From Schwartzia succinivorans DSM 10502 (lineage in GTDB: Bacteria > Bacillota > Negativicutes > Selenomonadales > Selenomonadaceae): a stretch of DNA of 64,000 bases. Under the pieces are notes generated by a model. The model searched no databases and had not been told where the DNA came from. It saw only the letters and a program-made list of their open reading frames with translations. Both the position numbers and the translations under genes were made by a program. The stretch covers positions 248,001 through 312,000 of the forward strand of contig NZ_FQUG01000003.1 in NCBI RefSeq assembly GCF_900129225.1, in the 5' to 3' direction. Positions 42,291 through 51,231 of the stretch are shown here, in pieces (the first letter of the stretch is position 1; the number at the start of each line of letters is the position of its first letter).

Positions 42291-42469
42291 TTGAAGGGGG
42301 CGACCTGCACGCGAATGTCGCGTACTATGCGCTCCTGAAACTTCATATTTTACCGCATGAGCTTTTCGAGCTGCCTGAGAATGAACGCGCGTTCATATAT
42401 GCAGCTATCTCACTTAAGGTAAAGGCCGACAAGGCGGCAGCCGAAAAGGCCAAGCGGAAAAAGCGTTAA
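42287..42469 (+). CDS. Tail assembly chaperone frameshift extension (long form = 41862..42287 joined to this), 60 aa
   Basis: The -1 frame continues LIEGGDLHANVAYYALLKLH, then LPENERAFIYAAISLKVKAD and a basic Lys-rich end; it has no start codon or ribosome site of its own. The fused product is about 202 aa. Such GT-type proteins link chaperone to tape measure or tube. Standard gene callers will miss it. Confidence 0.85.
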   Translation: MIEGGDLHANVAYYALLKLHILPHELFELPENERAFIYAAISLKVKADKAAAEKAKRKKR

Positions 42470-42474
42470 ATGAC

Positions 42475-42498
42475 AGCCCCGAAAGGGGCTTTTCTTTT
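42475..42498 (+). terminator. Terminator-like hairpin before the tape measure gene
   Basis: AGCCCC-GAAA-GGGGCT followed by TTTCTTTT, a complete intrinsic terminator in the middle of the tail operon. Either it lowers downstream expression or late transcription is antiterminated. Confidence 0.75.
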
Positions 42499-42525
42499 GA
42501 AAATTTTTAGGAAGGAGGGCGTTTA

Positions 42526-44496
42526 ATGGCAACGATACAGCAGACAATCGCATTGATTGATGGTGTTACTCCGGTGTTGAACAAGATTACTAACTCCGCA
42601 TCCAAGGTAATTGATAAATTCAAAACTACTGCAAAAGCGGCTACAGTGATGGAGCAGGCCGCAGCGGCAGGGGCACGCGGTGTTGAAGCGGCTGTGAATC
42701 GTGTCAGAAGCTCTTTTGGCAATCTGGGTTCAGAGCTTCGCGGTATCGGCGGCAGCATAAAAACCGCTTTAAGCGGAACGCTCGGACAGTTTACCGTGGG
42801 TAATCTTTTAGCCAGTGGAATTGAGCGGGCGGTCAGTGCGGCGGCACAGCTTCCAGGAAGGCTCTTGGCGGCAAGTGATGCCTACGCGGGCATTCAGGCG
42901 CGCCTTCGTCTTGTTGCAGGCGGAGCTGAACAGGCTGCGGAGCTGAACCAGAGAATATATGAATCGGCGCAGCGGTCTCGGGGTAGTTATGACCAGATGG
43001 CTGATTCTGTTTCGAAAATTGCTATGACAGCGAAAGCGGCTTTTCCTGATCCGAAGGATGTCGTTCCGTTCATGGAAGGTATCCAGAAGCTCTTTGTCAT
43101 TGGAGGTACCGATGCAGAACAGCAGCGTAATGCTCTTCTGCAGTTAACTCAGGCATTAGGCTCGGGACGGCTGCAGGGCGATGAGTTCCGCTCGATTGCT
43201 GAGGCGGCTCCGCTCATTGAAAAGATGGTTGCCCAGTATATGGAAATTGACTCCGGCAAACTTAAAGAGATGTCAAGTCAAGGATTAATCACCGCTGATG
43301 TCTTAAAAAATGCTATCCTCTCTAACTTGGGAGATATATCCGAGCAATTTCAATCGATGGGGTATACATGGGAACAGCGCATGACCATAGTAGCCAATGC
43401 AGGCCAATGGGCAATGCAGACCGTACACAAGCAGCTGAATGTACTGGCAAACAGTAAAGCCGGGGAAACGATAATGAACGGTCTTATTCAGGCCATAAAT
43501 ATTGCGGTATACGCCATTGAGGGGCTTATCAATAACCTCATATGGATAGGCAATGTCATTGCGGATAACTGGACGTATATTCAGCCGTTCTTTGCGGGCT
43601 TTGTTGTGGCGGTTGGTGTTCTGGCTGTAGCTGCGGTATGGGAGCTTATCGGAGCGGTTGCGGCTCTTGAGATTGTGGCAAGCCCGATACTGGTTGTAGT
43701 CGGTGCGGTTATGGCAGGTGTCGCGGCTTTCTACTTTGCGGTGGATGTCGTTAACCAGTTCATGGGGACAAGCATTTCTGCAACGGGAGTTATTTTCGGC
43801 GCGTTTGCATGGCTTTTCACAGGTATCATGAACGGGATTAAGTTCGTAGCGAACATCATCATTGCCTGGGCTAATCTTCTGGGAAGTGTATTCGTAGACC
43901 CGCTCGGAGCTGCGTATAACTTCTTTGTTGATATCTGGACTGCAATTGTGGGGTTTGTCGGTGAAGCAATAAACAGCATCATCGATATGATTATGAAAAT
44001 CCCGGGCATTGATAAGGTCATTGGCGGACGGCCTACGGTGGAGTTCAAAACGCTTGAACGAAAGGAAATTGCAGGCGCGGCATGGCATATCGATTCTTTT
44101 GAATACGGCAGCAGGACATACAACGCTGAGCAGGCATATCAGAAGGGAGCAGGTGACTGGGCGCCGGAGTTTAATATTCCTGATGGAGCTGCGGGTACCG
44201 GTGGCAGCGGAATAGAGAAAGCACTCGATGGTATCGGCGGTGACGCAGGAGATACGGCAGACAACACAGGCCGTATGGCTGAAGCTATGGAGATTACTGA
44301 TGAGGAGCTGAAATATCTCCGTGATTTTGCGGAGCAGGAGGCAATCAACAAGTACACCACGGCTGAAGTCAAGATTGATATGGGCGGTATCAGCAACAAT
44401 ATTTCCAGCGACGTCGACGTAGACGGCATGATGACGTACATCAATGACAGCCTTATTTCGGCTATGCAGGCAGGTGCGGAGGAGGTGCATCCATGA
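42526..44496 (+). CDS. Tail tape measure protein, 656 aa
   Basis: N-terminal coiled helices and a tape-measure core (AGGAEQAAELNQRIYESAQR, ALGSGRLQGDEFRSIAEAAP), followed by several hydrophobic segments (about 335-500) and a glycine-rich tail. Its length sets tail length; at 656 residues the tail should be short, roughly 100 nm by the usual 0.15 nm per residue. Overlaps the XkdP gene by ATGA. Confidence 0.93.
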   Translation: MATIQQTIALIDGVTPVLNKITNSASKVIDKFKTTAKAATVMEQAAAAGARGVEAAVNRVRSSFGNLGSELRGIGGSIKTALSGTLGQFTVGNLLASGIERAVSAAAQLPGRLLAASDAYAGIQARLRLVAGGAEQAAELNQRIYESAQRSRGSYDQMADSVSKIAMTAKAAFPDPKDVVPFMEGIQKLFVIGGTDAEQQRNALLQLTQALGSGRLQGDEFRSIAEAAPLIEKMVAQYMEIDSGKLKEMSSQGLITADVLKNAILSNLGDISEQFQSMGYTWEQRMTIVANAGQWAMQTVHKQLNVLANSKAGETIMNGLIQAINIAVYAIEGLINNLIWIGNVIADNWTYIQPFFAGFVVAVGVLAVAAVWELIGAVAALEIVASPILVVVGAVMAGVAAFYFAVDVVNQFMGTSISATGVIFGAFAWLFTGIMNGIKFVANIIIAWANLLGSVFVDPLGAAYNFFVDIWTAIVGFVGEAINSIIDMIMKIPGIDKVIGGRPTVEFKTLERKEIAGAAWHIDSFEYGSRTYNAEQAYQKGAGDWAPEFNIPDGAAGTGGSGIEKALDGIGGDAGDTADNTGRMAEAMEITDEELKYLRDFAEQEAINKYTTAEVKIDMGGISNNISSDVDVDGMMTYINDSLISAMQAGAEEVHP

Positions 44497-45200
44497 GTTA
44501 TTACTTCTTTATTGACGATACGATGCTTCCGGTTCCACCCGCGAAGATGACTATAAAAATCAAGGGCAAGAATAAGACCATCAACCTTATTAACGAGGGC
44601 GAGGTCAATATAATCAAAACGCCGGGACTCACGGAGATAGCTTTCGATGCCAGACTGCCGAACAGGAACTATCCTTTTGCAAATTATGATTCGTCGCTCA
44701 CAGATGCGCTTACCAGTAACTTCTTGGGCAGCAGCTTCAGCTTCAAGAAGGCAAGCTATTTTATTGACAGGTTTGAGTCAGCCAAGAAGGCGCAGTACCC
44801 GATGAGGCTTATTATCAGCCGCATGTCGGGCGCGTTTTCCATGCTGTTCGATACGAATATGCTTGTTACGCTTGAGAATTACAGCATAAATGAGGATGCT
44901 GACGAGGGTTTTGATGTGACGTGCCCGCTCGTGTTCAAGCAGTATCGTCCTTACGGTACGAAGGAATGCGAGGTTACAACAGATGAAGACGGAAAACAGC
45001 ATTTGACTGTAAAGGAAACACGCCCCGCGATAGGGCATGAGATTCCGACAGCAATGCGGATACGTAATGAGCAGTCAGTATGGGAAGCTGTTAAGGGTGT
45101 ATCAAATGGCTCTCTTGACTGGAGGGCGGTTATGTCCGCAAACGGCATATCGAATCCATGCGAGAAGCTGAAGCCCGGGATGGTGATGCATCTTGGCTGA
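44493..45200 (+). CDS. Baseplate LysM-type protein (XkdP-like), 235 aa
   Basis: Begins like XkdP (PPAKMTIKIKGKNKTINLIN) and ends with a LysM-like fold (SVWEAVKGVSNGSLDWRAVM, then KPGMVMHLG). Connects tape measure and hub. Overlaps both neighbours. Confidence 0.88.
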   Translation: MSYYFFIDDTMLPVPPAKMTIKIKGKNKTINLINEGEVNIIKTPGLTEIAFDARLPNRNYPFANYDSSLTDALTSNFLGSSFSFKKASYFIDRFESAKKAQYPMRLIISRMSGAFSMLFDTNMLVTLENYSINEDADEGFDVTCPLVFKQYRPYGTKECEVTTDEDGKQHLTVKETRPAIGHEIPTAMRIRNEQSVWEAVKGVSNGSLDWRAVMSANGISNPCEKLKPGMVMHLG

Positions 45201-45204
45201 GTTC

Positions 45205-46224
45205 ATGTCTAACAGTTCGGCGGCTGCGGGTGCCGCGGTTCAGCAGAACCAGAAACAGCTGCAGCTTGTTATCCACAATAAGGAAACAGACAAATATTAC
45301 TGGCCCGCCGTTGAGGATGGTGTACGCTGGGAAACAAATTGGAAAGGCGCTCCCGGGAAACTTGCGTTCAAGGTTTTGAAGGATGAAATGCTTGATTTCC
45401 ATGAGGGAGATACTGTTCAGGCAAACTATGGCGGAACGAATTTCTTTTACGGCTTTGTATTCGGTAAGCAGCATGACAAAGACGGTTCGATATCGGTAAC
45501 GGCTTATGATCAGATACGCTATCTGAAAAACAAGGATATTTACATCTTCCTGAATAAGACAGCCGGTGAAGCAATTCAGTGCATTGCTGATGATTTTCAG
45601 CTTCAGACGGGAGAGCTTATGGATACGGGATATGTTATCCCAAAATATCGCGGCGCGAACAAAACGCTCCTGGATATTATTCAGACTCTCCTTGACATGA
45701 CCACGGAGAACACCGGACGGCTGTACTGCTTCTATGATGATTTTGGAAAGCTCATGCTGAAAGACCTTGAGGAACTGAAGCTTGACCTTCTTATTGATTG
45801 CGAGACGGCGGAGAATTTCTCCTATGAATCCACAATCGACAAGGACACATATAATCAGGTGAAGCTTTATTACGACAACACAGACACAGGGAAGCGGGAT
45901 GTATGGATGTCCAAGGACAGTGCCAATATAAAGCGCTGGGGCGTTCTGCAGCTGACGGAATCCGTCAATCCGAAAAAGGCGATTAACTTCGGTCAGATGG
46001 CTGATACAAAGCTGAAGCTCCACAACAGGGTAAAACGCACCCTGCGTATCAGAAACGCTTTCGGAGACCTTCGTGTAAGAGGCGGCTCGATGCTGTACGT
46101 AAATCTTAAGCTGGACGATATGACAATCACGAAACAGCTTATCGTGGAGTCGGTGAGACATACGCTTACGAACGGTCTGCATACAATGGAGCTGACGCTC
46201 AAAGGGGATGTGATTACGGGATGA
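45205..46224 (+). CDS. Baseplate hub protein (XkdQ / late control D-like), 339 aa
   Basis: Core features of gpD/XkdQ: ETNWKGAPGKLAFKVLKDEM, FFYGFVFGKQHDKDGSISV and QVKLYYDNTDTGKRD. Ring at the baseplate centre. ATG 45205 is 4 nt past the preceding stop; an overlapping TTG at 45193 is the alternative. Confidence 0.87.
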   Translation: MSNSSAAAGAAVQQNQKQLQLVIHNKETDKYYWPAVEDGVRWETNWKGAPGKLAFKVLKDEMLDFHEGDTVQANYGGTNFFYGFVFGKQHDKDGSISVTAYDQIRYLKNKDIYIFLNKTAGEAIQCIADDFQLQTGELMDTGYVIPKYRGANKTLLDIIQTLLDMTTENTGRLYCFYDDFGKLMLKDLEELKLDLLIDCETAENFSYESTIDKDTYNQVKLYYDNTDTGKRDVWMSKDSANIKRWGVLQLTESVNPKKAINFGQMADTKLKLHNRVKRTLRIRNAFGDLRVRGGSMLYVNLKLDDMTITKQLIVESVRHTLTNGLHTMELTLKGDVITG

Positions 46225-46631
46225 GTACGGCAAACCTTTTACAAACGATTCAGCAGCTTTCAAAGCAAACGATGGAAGCCGGGGATCCTTCTGACTGGTG
46301 TCTCGGTGTTGTGGAAACGGAAAGCCCGTTATCAATCCGTATTGAACAGAAGGATGTTATTACGGAGGAGTTCTTGGAGCTTACCGACGCGGTCCGTGAT
46401 TACAACGTGGATATCACAGTTAATCACACGACAGAGAACCGTTCAGGCGGCGGAGGATATGCCGAGTTCGCGAGTCATAATCATGACTATGTAGGGCGCA
46501 AGCGTATCACGGTACATAATGCGCTGCATGTGGGTGAAACGGTTATTCTGCTCCGTCAGCATGGCGGTCAGGGATTTGTAGTTCTCTCGCGTAACCATGA
46601 CCATACAAACATTTCAGGACAATGGGGGTGA
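46221..46631 (+). CDS. Baseplate DUF2577 protein (XkdR-like), 136 aa
   Basis: DUF2577 pattern: LGVVETESPLSIRIEQKDVI and VGETVILLRQHGGQGFVVLS with a closing RNHDHTN, an OB-like spike protein. ATGA overlap with XkdQ. Confidence 0.86.
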   Translation: MSTANLLQTIQQLSKQTMEAGDPSDWCLGVVETESPLSIRIEQKDVITEEFLELTDAVRDYNVDITVNHTTENRSGGGGYAEFASHNHDYVGRKRITVHNALHVGETVILLRQHGGQGFVVLSRNHDHTNISGQWG

Positions 46632-46635
46632 TTCT

Positions 46636-47073
46636 ATGGCGCTGCTTCCGGACACCAGTCTGACAGATGCAGGGATAACGTACGAAATGGCAGAAATGCA
46701 GCCGAATAAGACCTATAAGATGCTGGTCGGGGATGAGCATGTACAGGGTTCGATTTCGGATAAGCTGTCAGCAGTACAGCAGGCCGCGTATAAAATCCTG
46801 AATACGGAACGCTATAAGCACGTCATATACAGCTGGAACTATGGCGTTGAACTGCAGGATTTGTTCGGGAAACCTATCCCGTACGTTTTATCGGAGCTTC
46901 CGCGCCGCATCCGAGAGGGACTGATGCAGGATGACCGTATCGAGGATGTAACGGATTTTGACATCTCCTATGAGCGGGATAACTCCAAGGGCCGACGGGG
47001 AGATGTGGTCGCGAAATTCAAAATCAAGTCGGTCTATGGAGAAATTGAGATGCAGAAAGGGGTGAACGTGTAA
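46636..47073 (+). CDS. Baseplate DUF2634 protein (XkdS-like), 145 aa
   Basis: DUF2634 wedge protein: ERYKHVIYSWNYGVELQDLF and LPRRIREGLMQDDRIEDV. GGGGGTG upstream of ATG 46636. Stop overlaps the next start. Confidence 0.88.
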   Translation: MALLPDTSLTDAGITYEMAEMQPNKTYKMLVGDEHVQGSISDKLSAVQQAAYKILNTERYKHVIYSWNYGVELQDLFGKPIPYVLSELPRRIREGLMQDDRIEDVTDFDISYERDNSKGRRGDVVAKFKIKSVYGEIEMQKGVNV

Positions 47074-48170
47074 TGTATGAAAGCCAGACACAGGAAGTTA
47101 TATTAAAGCGCATGCTGGATAATGTTCCAAGCGACATAGACAAGAGAGAAGGCAGTGTTATCTACGATGCATCTGCGCCGACTTCAATCGAAGTCATGCT
47201 GCTATACGCAATGTGTGATTACTTCCTGAAGAACACATTCGGCGACACTGCAGACAGAGAATATCTTATAGAGCGTGCCAAGGAAAGAGGCTTATCTCCT
47301 AAGAAAGCGACATATGCTGTTGTTAAGGGAGCATTTACTCCGGAGACACTTAATATTCCTATAGGCTCGAGATTTTCATATGATGCGGTGAATTATGAGG
47401 TAACTGAAAAGCTGGAAAACGGCAGCTATCTTTTGAAGTGCGAGACAGCGGGTACTGTAGGTAATTTGCCGGAAGGACGTCTCGTGCCGATTGATTATAT
47501 CGAAGGACTCCAGACGGCAACGCTTACTGAGGTAACAGTTCCCGGAGAAGACGAGGAAGACACAGAGGTTTTCCGAGCGAGGTACCTGGCAAGTTTTGAC
47601 AGTCAGGCATACGGCGGCAATATCGCGGACTACAAAGAAAAGGTCAACGCTATTGATGGAGTCGGCGGCGTGAAGGTCTATCCAATATGGAACGGCGGGG
47701 GTACGGTCAAGGTCGTATTCATGACCTCCGAGTATGCGCCGCCAGCTGCCGAGTTTATTGAACGTGTGCAGACACTTATTGACCCTGAGACTAACCACGG
47801 GGAGGGCGTAGGTATTGCACCTATCGGACATGTAGTCACTGTTGCGGGGGCATCCAATTCGGCAATCAATATCGGACTGCATTTGTCGTTTGCCTCAGGA
47901 AGTTTTGAGGATTATCGGGAAGCTATTGAGGCTGTTCTTGATGAATATTTCCTTGAACTCAACAGAAACTGGCAGGAAACACAGACCGCGACAACTGATC
48001 AGGTATCCAACACAGGGCTGGTAGTGAGAGTATCGCAGATTGAGACTAGAATCCTCGGTATCAGCGGGATTACGGATGTGGAACATACTACATTGAACGG
48101 AATCGAAGAGAACCTCACTCTGGGCGTTGATGAACTGGCCGTGAGAGGAGAGGTGACAAATGGCTCTTGA
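47073..48170 (+). CDS. Baseplate J-like protein (XkdT), 365 aa
   Basis: PF04865 features: DKREGSVIYDASAPTSIEVM, a REYLIERAKERGLSPKKAT stretch and NAIDGVGGVKVYPIWNGGGT. Wedge part of the contractile baseplate. Overlaps both neighbours. Confidence 0.92.
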   Translation: MYESQTQEVILKRMLDNVPSDIDKREGSVIYDASAPTSIEVMLLYAMCDYFLKNTFGDTADREYLIERAKERGLSPKKATYAVVKGAFTPETLNIPIGSRFSYDAVNYEVTEKLENGSYLLKCETAGTVGNLPEGRLVPIDYIEGLQTATLTEVTVPGEDEEDTEVFRARYLASFDSQAYGGNIADYKEKVNAIDGVGGVKVYPIWNGGGTVKVVFMTSEYAPPAAEFIERVQTLIDPETNHGEGVGIAPIGHVVTVAGASNSAINIGLHLSFASGSFEDYREAIEAVLDEYFLELNRNWQETQTATTDQVSNTGLVVRVSQIETRILGISGITDVEHTTLNGIEENLTLGVDELAVRGEVTNGS

Positions 48171-48798
48171 AATAGAATCCCGTGAGCCACGCATTGAGCG
48201 TTATATCCCCGATGTTTTGGCAAACGCAAAAGAGTTTATGACTCTCGGTGCTATTGTAGACCCGGAACTAAAGCTCACATGGCAGGCTCTTATTAAGCAG
48301 ATGCTGAACACCTTTGTTTACGACCTGGATAAGGACGGCGCATCCAGATGGGAGGATATGCTGCGGCTTTATCCGGGCGCAGGTGATTCACTCAACGTCC
48401 GAAAGCAAAGAATATTGGCAAGGATTAACGCGACATTGCCATATACATTCAGAAGCTTCCAGAATATGCTGAACGCTCTGTATGGAGATGAGAAAGTAGT
48501 CGAACTGCTTAATGCAGATGAGTATGAACTGTGGCTGGATTTAGCAGCGGAAGTAACATTTAAAAACGCTGAAATACGAAGGCTGGCACGGGTAATTATT
48601 CCTGCTAATCTGGATATCAAAATCAGCAATACAAAATCTGTAAATGTGAAACAGTACACAGGCTGCGTATTGTCAGTAACACACAACACAACCATTGAAG
48701 CCGAGAAAGAGCCTCATCTTACCGGGGATTATCCGATTGCAGAATATCCTGCCGGAATCATTTACACATGTAAACATATAACGATAGGAGGACAATAA
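48160..48798 (+). CDS. YmfQ/DUF2313-like baseplate protein, 212 aa
   Basis: Typical sequence LRLYPGAGDSLNVRKQRILA, NALYGDEKVVELLNADEYEL and RLARVIIPANLDIK. Adaptor between wedge and tail fibre. Overlaps XkdT; fibre gene follows after 1 nt. Confidence 0.87.
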   Translation: MALEIESREPRIERYIPDVLANAKEFMTLGAIVDPELKLTWQALIKQMLNTFVYDLDKDGASRWEDMLRLYPGAGDSLNVRKQRILARINATLPYTFRSFQNMLNALYGDEKVVELLNADEYELWLDLAAEVTFKNAEIRRLARVIIPANLDIKISNTKSVNVKQYTGCVLSVTHNTTIEAEKEPHLTGDYPIAEYPAGIIYTCKHITIGGQ

Positions 48799-48799
48799 A

Positions 48800-50002
48800 A
48801 TGAGCAGTTATCCTAACACCTTGATAACAAACGCAGGGCTTGACTTGATTGCGGAAGCAAATGCACAAGGCGAAGCGCTGATTTTTACAAAAGTAAAGCT
48901 GGGCGACGGTTCCTTGCCGGAGGGCCAGAGCATTCAGACCATGACAGCTCTGATTTCGCCAAAACTGGAATCAGAGCTGACCTCCGGCAGCGTAAAGAAC
49001 GGACAGGCAAAGCTTCGATTCTCTGTTGAAAACAGCGGTCTTGACGAAGGGTTCTTTGCTCGTGAGGTCGGTGTTTTTGCAAAGGTCGGCGAGGAAGGAA
49101 CAGAAACGCTGTACGCTTACACCAACGGCGGGAACTATGTTGATTATATTCCAAATAAGGATGTTCCGATTGATGCGCAGATTATGGATGTATATATCGT
49201 GACCGGCAATGCCGCCACGGTGCAGATTCAGGTTGACAGCGCTGCATATGCCACGGTGCTTGACCTGGAGGAACATAATACCGGAAGCGACTCCCATGCT
49301 GACTTACTGCACCTCCGCAAACCGTCTACAGTATATGCCGTAGGTGATATTGCATACTCTCCGCAGCTGCCGTCATGGGCAAGGCTTGAGTGTGTAAAGG
49401 CGGGGACAACGGATGGCGGAGATTTGCCGATAACGTCCGTGTCCGCGGGGGGGGTACTCTTATCTGATGGTAGTGTACTGTGGATAATTGACGATGTGCG
49501 GGACTGTACGCCCGTTGGTGCGGTGAGAGGTTCACTTTATCTCGCAGCGGGCTACATAATTTCGGACGGTTCTACGGTAGACCGTGCAGATTATCCAAGA
49601 CTTGTTCGCCTTGCGGACATTAACAACTTGTGGACGAATGACCCGACAAATAACGAAGGCTTGTTTGGCGTAGGTGACGGTTCTACTACGATGGTTCTGC
49701 CGAACTGGGTGGACAAATTTGAACAGTATGCAAATACTGCGGGTGCAAGTGTGGAGGCTGGACTGCCGAATATCAAGGGCGCAGCACAATACAACTTTTC
49801 CCAGATGGGACGCGGTACAGTTGATACGGACGGAGCTATCAGCGTTTATGACAATCCGAACAATAGAGCCGCGCAAACGGGTTCTGGTTCAGGCTACGCA
49901 ACAATAGACTTTGATGCGTCCCGCTACAATTCAATCTATTCAGATTCCGTCACTACCGTACAACCTCCCGCAAACAAACTATTACCAATTTTACGATACT
50001 AA
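48800..50002 (+). CDS. Tail fibre / collar-type receptor-binding protein, 400 aa
   Basis: N-terminal baseplate-attachment domain (ITNAGLDLIAEANAQGEALI, DUF3751-like), a coiled linker near 175, then a tip region from about residue 225 (SVLWIIDDVRDCTPVGAVRG, LPNIKGAAQ) ending FDASRYNSIYSDSVTTVQPP. The tip is repeated as a separate gene at 50041. Binds the host surface. Confidence 0.88.
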   Translation: MSSYPNTLITNAGLDLIAEANAQGEALIFTKVKLGDGSLPEGQSIQTMTALISPKLESELTSGSVKNGQAKLRFSVENSGLDEGFFAREVGVFAKVGEEGTETLYAYTNGGNYVDYIPNKDVPIDAQIMDVYIVTGNAATVQIQVDSAAYATVLDLEEHNTGSDSHADLLHLRKPSTVYAVGDIAYSPQLPSWARLECVKAGTTDGGDLPITSVSAGGVLLSDGSVLWIIDDVRDCTPVGAVRGSLYLAAGYIISDGSTVDRADYPRLVRLADINNLWTNDPTNNEGLFGVGDGSTTMVLPNWVDKFEQYANTAGASVEAGLPNIKGAAQYNFSQMGRGTVDTDGAISVYDNPNNRAAQTGSGSGYATIDFDASRYNSIYSDSVTTVQPPANKLLPILRY

Positions 50003-50004
50003 AT

Positions 50005-50035
50005 CCCTGCTCCTTTCGGGCAGGGTGAAAGGAGC
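50005..50035 (+). promoter_or_regulatory. Mutually exclusive hairpins covering the ribosome site of the second fibre gene
   Basis: CCCTGC (50005-50010) can pair with GCAGGG (50020-50025), or GCTCCTTTC (50009-50017) with GAAAGGAGC (50027-50035). The second fold hides the AAAGGAG ribosome site, so the two folds form an ON/OFF pair. Ribosomes ending at the 50002 stop could favour one state. Confidence 0.5.
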
Positions 50036-50040
50036 AAAAC

Positions 50041-50604
50041 ATGATACAAGCAGGACAATATATAACGGATGGAACGTGCGTATGGATAGTAGATGATATC
50101 CGAGATGGAGACAGAGTTGGCGACGTGGTATTTCATTCTGTATTACTTCCTGGTCATATACTTGCAGATGGTGCAGCATTAGCTGATGTAAGCACCGACT
50201 ATCCTCGGTTATTGAGCTGGGCTAGAGCCAATAACATGATAACCTTGGATTCAACGGATATGGGTAAGTATTACTACGATAGCGAAGCAGATACATTGAG
50301 AGTGCCGAAAGCTGATGATGGAAGGTTTATCGAAGGTAGTACAACGGCAGGAACTGCTAAGAACGCAGGATTGCCGAATATCAAGGGGGATTTAGGTAGG
50401 CTGGCACAGGGGACAAATGGGGCCTTACCAAATGGAGCTTTTTACACAAACGGTGTAACACCTGTAGGATTTTATAGTGGAAATGATGTACGTGGTTGGA
50501 CAATGAGTTATTTTGATGCTTCTCGTTCCAATTCAATCTACTCTGATTCAGTAACTACGGTACAGCCGAAAGCGTTAACATCAATCGCACAGATTAAATA
50601 TTAA
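50041..50604 (+). CDS. Second tail-fibre tip protein, 187 aa
   Basis: Aligns with the C-terminal half of the 48800 fibre: VWIVDDIRDGDRVGDV, STDYPRLLSWARANNM, LPNIKGDLG and the ending FDASRSNSIYSDSVTTVQPK. It lacks the baseplate-attachment domain, so it could co-assemble with, replace, or recombine into the fibre end. AAAGGAG 6 nt before the ATG, within a switch-like structure. Confidence 0.8.
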   Translation: MIQAGQYITDGTCVWIVDDIRDGDRVGDVVFHSVLLPGHILADGAALADVSTDYPRLLSWARANNMITLDSTDMGKYYYDSEADTLRVPKADDGRFIEGSTTAGTAKNAGLPNIKGDLGRLAQGTNGALPNGAFYTNGVTPVGFYSGNDVRGWTMSYFDASRSNSIYSDSVTTVQPKALTSIAQIKY

Positions 50605-50615
50605 GGAGTGAGATT

Positions 50616-51029
50616 ATGGACAAGACAGAAACATTACAAGCGTGGAATTATGACGGAACACCGCGCACACTGACATGGATGAACCGTTCTCCTATTAGCG
50701 GGAAATGGCAGATACCCGCAGGCGTGACGACAACGAAACCACCGAAAGCCAAGGCTGGCTATACGCTGACCTTTGATGGCGGGAAATGGACACAGACAAA
50801 AGAGGAAACCAAAGAAGAACCGAAACCAGCAGAGCCGACAGCAGAGGAACTAAAAGCGCAGGAACTGGCACAGTTAGACGCAGAATACGAAAGCGCAAAA
50901 AAGACTCTTGCCGGATACTACATTGACGCGCTCATTCACGGCGATACAGACCTGATGGAAGAACTCAAAGCAGAAATGCTTTCTCTTGATGAAGAGTACG
51001 CAGCCGAACGTGAAGGACTGGAGGGATAA
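50616..51029 (+). CDS. Tail fibre assembly-type protein, 137 aa
   Basis: N-terminal strand-rich part (TLTWMNRSPISGKWQIPAGV, with GGKWTQ) and a C-terminal Glu/Ala-rich coiled helix, the usual plan of small fibre-associated chaperones following fibre genes. AAGGAGTGAG upstream. Confidence 0.65.
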   Translation: MDKTETLQAWNYDGTPRTLTWMNRSPISGKWQIPAGVTTTKPPKAKAGYTLTFDGGKWTQTKEETKEEPKPAEPTAEELKAQELAQLDAEYESAKKTLAGYYIDALIHGDTDLMEELKAEMLSLDEEYAAEREGLEG

Positions 51030-51031
51030 TC

Positions 51032-51172
51032 ATGGCAATTAAAATCAAGAAACGGTGCATTTATTGCAGACAGGTACTCCGTGAGAACGGCACATGCCAA
51101 AACCCAAATTGTGTGCGGTACACACCGCCGAAGGATGAAACCGAAAAGAACGACAAGGAACAGCAGGCATAA
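51032..51172 (+). CDS. Small zinc-ribbon-like protein, 46 aa
   Basis: CIYCRQVLRENGTCQNPNC then a basic/acidic tail: C-x2-C-x9-C-x4-C. GAGGG upstream, starts 2 nt after the preceding stop. Function unknown. A hairpin terminator follows. Confidence 0.6.
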   Translation: MAIKIKKRCIYCRQVLRENGTCQNPNCVRYTPPKDETEKNDKEQQA

Positions 51173-51180
51173 TATTGGCG

Positions 51181-51214
51181 AGCCGCCTATCCGCAAAGGA
51201 TGGCGGCTTTTCTA
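51181..51214 (+). terminator. Terminator-like hairpin before the lysis cassette
   Basis: AGCCGCC-T-ATCC pairs with GGAT-GGCGGCT (one bulged T), followed by TTTTCTATT. May reduce lysis gene expression. Confidence 0.65.
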
Positions 51215-51231
51215 TTGGGCAGGAGGTAGAA

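Noticed and set aside
45130-46335. Long minus-strand open frame opposite the baseplate hub gene
   Set aside because: Antisense shadow; the plus-strand XkdQ-like gene is well supported.
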